From the NCBI RefSeq assembly GCF_048007035.1, contig NZ_CP180355.1, positions 2,790,001 to 2,854,000 on the forward strand: DNA of 64,000 nt. The letters run 5' to 3'. The translations under genes and the position numbers were made by a program. The notes beneath the pieces were generated by a model. It was not told the DNA's origin and did no database searches. It saw only the letters and a program-made list of their open reading frames with translations. The stretch comes from Imperialibacter sp963977595. Its GTDB lineage: Bacteria > Bacteroidota > Bacteroidia > Cytophagales > Cyclobacteriaceae. This document shows positions 59,823 to 64,000 of the stretch, piece after piece. Every line of letters begins with the position of its first letter. Position 1 is the first letter of the stretch.

Positions 59823-60782
59823 ATGGCAAACAAAAAAATCTTTACATTTAAGATTGGAGAAAATTGGAAGGTAGTAGTATTGGCAGTTTTAGCCGCTACT
59901 ACCTTTTGGTTTTTTAACTCCCTCAACAAAAACTACGAGGCCAGGCTCAGCTACCCTATTGCTTTTGATTTCCCACGTGACAGCGTCGTAATTGTTAAGC
60001 CGCTTCCGGATGAAGTGCGTATTGACGTGGCCAGCGGGGGCTGGAACCTCTTGCGCAAAACCTTTTGGTTCAACGTAGACCCGTTGGTTATTCAACTCGA
60101 CAACCCCACCGAAATAAAGTTTCTTACCAGAAACTCCCTCTACGACATCATAAAAGACCAGCTGACTGACATTGACCTGAACAGGGTGGTGACGGACACA
60201 CTTTTTATTTCTGTCGAGCCCAAAATTCAGAAAATGGTAATGGCCGTGGTGGATAGCCTGACCATTCCCCTTGCAACAAACTACCGACTCACCAGCGCAA
60301 TTACTTACGAGCCAGACAGTGTGCTGATAGAAGGCCCATCAAGCCTTATGAACCGATTTCCGTCTACCTGGTTGCTGGAGTTTGACCGCAGCGACATCGC
60401 TGGTGATTTTGAGCGGTCGCTGGCCGTACCCCTGACTGACAATCGACTGATGAGTTCGACGCCCAAGTCAGTGACTGTTAAGTTCAGAGCCGAAGAATTC
60501 ATAAGAGACTCCCTGCTGGTAGAAATTCAGCCCGTGAACTTCCCAAACAGGTACCGGGGCAAAGTGCCTTATCTGGCTGACACCACCACGTACGTCTTTT
60601 ACACCATCAAGGGCGATCTGGCCAGCCAGGTCAGCGATTCAGCATTTTCCATTGCTGCCGATTTCAAAATGTACAACAGCGAAGATTCCACTATTACTCC
60701 CGTCGTCTTGTTCAGGCCTTCGGAGGTGCTCGAACTTCAGCTGCTCCCTGAAAAACTCAAGGTCGGCCATGCCAACCAGTAA
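59823..60782 (+). CDS. YbbR-like (CdaR-type) membrane protein
   Basis: 319 residues from ATG 59823; a TTG four codons upstream is possible. An N-terminal transmembrane helix (WKVVVLAVLAATTFWFFNSL, about 15-34) anchors beta-rich YbbR repeats (about 40-310: YPIAFDFPRDSVVIVKPLPD, VRIDVASGGWNLLRKTF, YRLTSAITYEPDSVLIEGP, VTVKFRAEEFIRDSLLVEI). In Firmicutes such proteins regulate cyclic-di-AMP synthesis; in Bacteroidota the role is unproven. No diadenylate cyclase gene is adjacent. Its 3' end overlaps coaE. Confidence 0.8.
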   Translation: MANKKIFTFKIGENWKVVVLAVLAATTFWFFNSLNKNYEARLSYPIAFDFPRDSVVIVKPLPDEVRIDVASGGWNLLRKTFWFNVDPLVIQLDNPTEIKFLTRNSLYDIIKDQLTDIDLNRVVTDTLFISVEPKIQKMVMAVVDSLTIPLATNYRLTSAITYEPDSVLIEGPSSLMNRFPSTWLLEFDRSDIAGDFERSLAVPLTDNRLMSSTPKSVTVKFRAEEFIRDSLLVEIQPVNFPNRYRGKVPYLADTTTYVFYTIKGDLASQVSDSAFSIAADFKMYNSEDSTITPVVLFRPSEVLELQLLPEKLKVGHANQ

Positions 60783-61401
60783 ACCCATGCTTGTTGGCGT
60801 CACCGGCGGCATTGGCTCCGGCAAGTCAACTGTGTGCAAAGTATTTGAAGTGCTTGGTGTGCCCGTCTATAACTCCGACAACAGAGCCAAGTCGCTAATG
60901 GTAGAAGACAAAGCGCTTGTTGAGGAAATAAAGGCGGCTTTCGGAGAAGAGGCCTATCCGGACGGTCAAAACCTCAACAGAAGCTTTCTGGCAAAGGAAG
61001 TTTTCTCAAATCCTTCCAAATTACAAAAGCTCAATAGCCTGGTACATCCCGCTGTCGGGCGGGATTTTGCTTCCTGGGTAGCCGTTCAAAGTAATCAGCC
61101 TTACGTTATCAAAGAAGCGGCATTGTTGTTTGAAACCGGTTCAAACAACTCGCTGGACAGCATCGTGCTTGTCACGGCACCGGAAGAACTCAGAGTTCGC
61201 CGGGTGCTGGCCCGTGATCCACAGCGAAACGAAAAGCAGGTGAGGGACATCATCGGGAATCAGCTCAAAGACGAGGAGAAAAAAAAACTGGCCGACTATG
61301 TACTCAACAATAACGAGCAGGAACTTTTGGTGCCTGAGGTAGTGGCACTACACGAAGAACTACTGACCGCTGCCGCTAAAAAAGCTGCAAAGGAAGCTTG
61401 A
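60769..61401 (+). CDS. coaE: Dephospho-CoA kinase
   Basis: 210 residues from ATG 60769, overlapping the ybbR-like gene by 14 bases; ATG 60787 would also work (both in frame). P-loop VGVTGGIGSGKSTVCKVF (GxGSGKS near 12-19), YNSDNRAKSLM (catalytic Asp region), VHPAVGRDFASWV, VIKEAALLFETG, lid RVLARDPQRNEKQVRDIIGN. It phosphorylates dephospho-CoA at the 3'-OH, the last step of coenzyme A synthesis. Convergent with the small gene at 61376 with a short overlap. Confidence 0.95.
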   Translation: MPTSKPMLVGVTGGIGSGKSTVCKVFEVLGVPVYNSDNRAKSLMVEDKALVEEIKAAFGEEAYPDGQNLNRSFLAKEVFSNPSKLQKLNSLVHPAVGRDFASWVAVQSNQPYVIKEAALLFETGSNNSLDSIVLVTAPEELRVRRVLARDPQRNEKQVRDIIGNQLKDEEKKKLADYVLNNNEQELLVPEVVALHEELLTAAAKKAAKEA

Positions 61402-61621
61402 TCTGGTCTGCGTAGAACTTTATTCTGGTACTTTTATCGTCAAAGGGCTCAATCTTGTCAATTCTGTCATACTTGTGGTTATAGAAAACCTCAAAAAGCT
61501 GTGAACCCAGTTGATAAAGGTTCACTTTGTGCCCGTAGTACCTGATCGCAAACAGGAATTCTCCCTCAACATACAACTTGTTGATTTTTTGATTGAGTGA
61601 CAATTGATCGAAGCTTTTCAA
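61376..61621 (-). CDS. Small conserved protein of unknown function
   Basis: Family-like sequence begins at KSFDQLSLNQKINKLYVEGE; the best start is TTG 61621 (81 residues), while the frame is open to 61735 with no matching extension. The body (FLFAIRYYGHKVNLYQLGSQ, FEVFYNHKYDRIDKIEPFDD) resembles short cytoplasmic proteins common near coaE or T9SS genes in Cytophagales. No motif of function. The 3' end overlaps coaE by 26 bp, tail to tail. Confidence 0.55.
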   Translation of the reverse strand: MKSFDQLSLNQKINKLYVEGEFLFAIRYYGHKVNLYQLGSQLFEVFYNHKYDRIDKIEPFDDKSTRIKFYADQIKLPLQLF

Positions 61622-61746
61622 ACCAGTTATTCGATTTACAGATGCCTGAATATCACAAAAAATCGGATAAAGTGAAATGGACTTCGCCAAATAAAAAACA
61701 CCGAAGCAATGCCCCGGTGCCTTTCTCTGAAACATACGTGCAATTA

Positions 61747-62709
61747 TTAATTGATCATTATTTTTCTAACAAGCCTGCTTTTTCCCTGCAACACCTGAAG
61801 CAGATAAATGCCCGCTGGCTGGTCAGTGAGGTTAAATTCCTTCGAGTACCTGCCATCGAAAGTTTTGATTTCCTCTTCATAAATCGTTTTCCCGCTTAGG
61901 TCCACAATAGACACCTGTAGCGGATCAGTTGATTGAAGTGACATCTTAAGCGTGAACCTGCCATTGTTAGGGTTAGGGTAATAGGTCAGGTCCAGCGGTT
62001 CAAGCTTTTCCATTTTTTTGGCCGGGAGCTGATCAAGCGAAGCTTCGTTATCCTCTATTTTTGAGATAGTTATTTTCTTTCGCAGCACTATTGTCGACCC
62101 ATGCTTGTCGCCGTCTTCACTATCCCATTCGAAGAAGTAACCATTGTCGCCACCCATTTCGAACCGCTGTCCGAAAACTTCCCTCAGCGAGTCGATATCA
62201 AATGGGGTTAGCTTCGTACTGAAGAGGCTATCCATCCCTCCAAACATCCAAACAGCATCTTCAGAGGCTTTAGGGGCTCTAAAAACATATGATTGCGCTC
62301 CATCCGTCCCATTGAACTGAAATGTTCCCGAACCATCGAAAAAGAAAGACTTTAATGAGTCGGAGTCCGAGAGAATATGTATTCGCTCTTTTACACCCGG
62401 AGACTGAGACTGATCCAGAATGATGGTATGTAAGCCTTCTTCTTTATCATTGTCGTAAAAGTGCACATCCAGCTTATTCTCATCCAGAAAAGCCTTGAGC
62501 TCTTCGTCGGCCAGCATCTCCTCTCTGGTCTTATATTCCTTCTTGAAAGTCTTGGTGCTTCCGTCTTCATCAGTCCGCAACTCCACATGGATACTTTTGT
62601 CTTTTGACTGTTCAATAGTGGTTTGCTTTTGGGCCAGAGCTCCACCAGCCAACAATACGAAGACCGGGAGCAAAAGCCTTATTCTTTTTGTTACTGTCAT
62701 AGTTTTCAT
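61747..62709 (-). CDS. Secreted protein with T9SS type A sorting domain
   Basis: 320 residues. Signal peptide about 1-26 (RIRLLLPVFVLLAGGALA). The mid region is acidic and low in known motifs (TTIEQSKDKSIHVELRTDED, EEGLHTIILDQSQ, GGDNGYFFEWDSEDG). The C-terminal ~80 residues are a Por secretion-tail domain: LTYYPNPNNGRFTLKMSLQS, VSIVDLSGKTIYEEEI, PAGIYLLQVLQGKSRLVRK. The type IX system recognises this tail and exports the protein to the cell surface or medium. It diverges from the kinase at 62832 across 122 bp. Its function is otherwise unknown. Confidence 0.85.
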   Translation of the reverse strand: MKTMTVTKRIRLLLPVFVLLAGGALAQKQTTIEQSKDKSIHVELRTDEDGSTKTFKKEYKTREEMLADEELKAFLDENKLDVHFYDNDKEEGLHTIILDQSQSPGVKERIHILSDSDSLKSFFFDGSGTFQFNGTDGAQSYVFRAPKASEDAVWMFGGMDSLFSTKLTPFDIDSLREVFGQRFEMGGDNGYFFEWDSEDGDKHGSTIVLRKKITISKIEDNEASLDQLPAKKMEKLEPLDLTYYPNPNNGRFTLKMSLQSTDPLQVSIVDLSGKTIYEEEIKTFDGRYSKEFNLTDQPAGIYLLQVLQGKSRLVRKIMIN

Positions 62710-62819
62710 AGTTCGTAGTGTTTAACCAAATGTACTCCGATGAGCAAAGCGGGGATGTTAAAGCATGGTTAATTGTTGTTAAAAAAGGTTAAAAGCGAAC
62801 CAGTTAGGTATCTAGAGCG

Positions 62820-62827
62820 TAAATTTG
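62820..62827 (+). promoter_or_regulatory. -7 promoter box of kinase gene
   Basis: TAAATTTG fits TANNTTTG and ends 4 bp before the ATG at 62832, so the mRNA would be nearly leaderless. -33 box not clear. Confidence 0.4.
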
Positions 62828-62831
62828 GAGC

Positions 62832-64000
62832 ATGAGTAAGAACACCCTTCGTTGGATCATAGCGCTAATGAGCGTAGCCCTTATTGGGCTGGTAGCCTTC
62901 CAGCTTTACTGGATTGATGCTGTGATAGAGGTGAATCAGGAGCGCTTCAGAAAGGACGTGCAAACTGCCCTGACCAACGCCGTGGACAAGCTGGAAAGGC
63001 AAGAGGCCATGCTGGTGGCTTTCGACAATTTCAATTCCAATATCAAGTTCAGAAGTGTCACGCCCATGGCCCCGGGCAATGTCAGGTATATTGAGAGCAC
63101 CTATAAAAAATGGGAGGTGAAGAGTGGAGAAGAACCGGTTGAAGCTTCTCAAAAGGTGAAAAAGCTCCCTTATAGTGTGCAGTACCAATTCGAATCAAAT
63201 GAAGGCGATAATATCTATGTCGTTCAGGACACGTCTGTTCTTGTAGTGCCATCATCACCCGGCGACGGATTCAGTGGCTTCACATTTACTTCAGAAATCG
63301 GCGACTCTACGCATTTTGCCGTTGGGCAGTATAAGAAAACCATACAAAAAGCAGCTCAAAAAACTGAAATGATCCAGGTGGCGCTGCACGAGCTGCTTTT
63401 TGAGAAACCCACCATCTCCAATAGGATCGACCCACATCAGCTTGATTCTCTGCTGGCTTCGGAGCTTGAAAATAAAGGTATTAACACCGAGTACGACTAC
63501 AGCATTGTTGATGAGGAGTCAGGCAAGATTGTTTTGGCCTCCACCAACTATCAACCGAAAACAAGGCGGCACACGGAATTCAGGGCCAGCCTCTTCCCCA
63601 ACGACTTGCTGGGTGAGGGCAGCACCCTGCTGATAAGCTTCCCCAACCAAAAATCGTTTTTGCTTCAGAAGATTTGGACCAGCATGGCCTCCTCAGCCGT
63701 GCTTTTGGTGACAATCATCTTTTGCTTTGGCTATGCCGTGCAAACCATCATCAAGCAAAAGAAAATATCGGAGATAAAGAACGACTTCATTAACAACATG
63801 ACCCATGAGTTCAAAACGCCCATCTCAACGGTCGCCCTGGCTTGCGAAGCTCTGCAGGATGAGCAGGTGGCCGTTCAGCCAACCTTTCAAAAACGTTATC
63901 TGAAAATTATTTCTGAGGAGAACAAACGCCTCGGCCTTCAGGTAGAAAAGGTGCTTCAAATGGCCGCACTCGACAGAAAAGATTTCAGGCTTAAACTGGA
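62832..64000 (+). CDS. Membrane sensor histidine kinase (3' partial)
   Basis: The frame runs open from ATG 62832 to the window end, at least 389 residues. Transmembrane helix about 7-25 (RWIIALMSVALIGLVAFQLY), a ~250-residue periplasmic sensor region (ALTNAVDKLERQEAML, then a beta-rich part), a second transmembrane helix about 290-310 (SAVLLVTIIFCFGYAV) and the start of HisKA: FINNMTHEFKTPISTVAL with phospho-His near residue 322. The layout is that of Bacteroidota RprX-like kinases. The HATPase domain and partner regulator should lie beyond the window. Confidence 0.88.
   Translation, partial: MSKNTLRWIIALMSVALIGLVAFQLYWIDAVIEVNQERFRKDVQTALTNAVDKLERQEAMLVAFDNFNSNIKFRSVTPMAPGNVRYIESTYKKWEVKSGEEPVEASQKVKKLPYSVQYQFESNEGDNIYVVQDTSVLVVPSSPGDGFSGFTFTSEIGDSTHFAVGQYKKTIQKAAQKTEMIQVALHELLFEKPTISNRIDPHQLDSLLASELENKGINTEYDYSIVDEESGKIVLASTNYQPKTRRHTEFRASLFPNDLLGEGSTLLISFPNQKSFLLQKIWTSMASSAVLLVTIIFCFGYAVQTIIKQKKISEIKNDFINNMTHEFKTPISTVALACEALQDEQVAVQPTFQKRYLKIISEENKRLGLQVEKVLQMAALDRKDFRLKL

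Noticed and set aside
1..64000. tRNA, rRNA or riboswitch genes
   Set aside because: No TTCGA-type T-arm with acceptor pairing, rRNA core or known aptamer sequence was recognised in the gaps.

Overview
The window reads as a chromosomal segment of a marine or soil Bacteroidota, most likely order Cytophagales. This rests on several signs: a Por-type (T9SS type A) C-terminal sorting domain, giant lamin-tail-domain secreted proteins, a long NusB, DUF1573 and YbbR proteins, TANNTTTG-type -7 promoter boxes just upstream of several genes, weak Shine-Dalgarno signals and many GTG/TTG starts. No rRNA, tRNA or CRISPR array was seen. Most of the window looks moderately G+C-rich by eye; one block (about 31.6-36.3 kb) is clearly A+T-richer.

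Layout. 1-2783: 3' part of a large FAD/Fe-S oxidoreductase. 2807-5100: an orphan HigA antitoxin, a 15-codon HigB stump and an IS1634-like insertion sequence, which also removes the start of the S9 peptidase/FGE-like fusion gene at 5102-7795. 7901-12723: TPR protein, then a leftward run of membrane protein, glycogen branching enzyme and SDR. 12882-17680: S41 peptidase, ECF sigma factor, HEAT-repeat anti-sigma candidate and two DUF4097 proteins. 17747-24106: AraC regulator divergent from a sialidase-like, DUF3748, DapA/NanA-like and SSS symporter cluster, probably for uptake and cleavage of a sugar acid. 24159-31021: nucleotidyltransferase-like protein, SRPBCC protein, a tandem segmental duplication (two paralogous outer-membrane proteins plus a duplicated methyltransferase C-terminus), the intact methyltransferase and asd.

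31624-36267 is the most striking region. It is a compact four-gene operon with overlapping start and stop codons: XRE regulator, cytosine-5 DNA methyltransferase, a protein with two GHKL ATPase modules (MORC/HSP90-like N-terminus and histidine-kinase-like C-terminus), and a receiver-domain protein whose C-terminus carries HEPN-like RNxxxH and Rx4H motifs. No restriction endonuclease is present. I propose a defence system in which phosphorelay-type signalling, rather than a nuclease partner, is coupled to self-DNA methylation. The block is bracketed by interspersed repeats.

37199-44053: signalling genes (4HB membrane protein, GreA-C/Rnk-like protein, histidine kinase and NtrC-type regulator), a PIN/HTH toxin-antitoxin-like pair between two direct repeat copies, and a beta-propeller lipoprotein. 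44666-51670: one 2334-residue secreted lamin-tail/Ig protein. 51750-55921: secreted protein, membrane-tethered winged-helix regulator, lipoprotein and ABC exporter. 56096-61401: leucine dehydrogenase-type enzyme and a housekeeping run (nusB, ytxH-like, DUF1573, yajC, ybbR-like, coaE). 61376-64000: small conserved protein, T9SS-sorted protein and the 5' part of a sensor histidine kinase.

Intergenic DNA holds at least three interspersed repeat families. One is a short hairpin with a constant TCTT loop and covarying arms, found five times, three of them between convergent genes.
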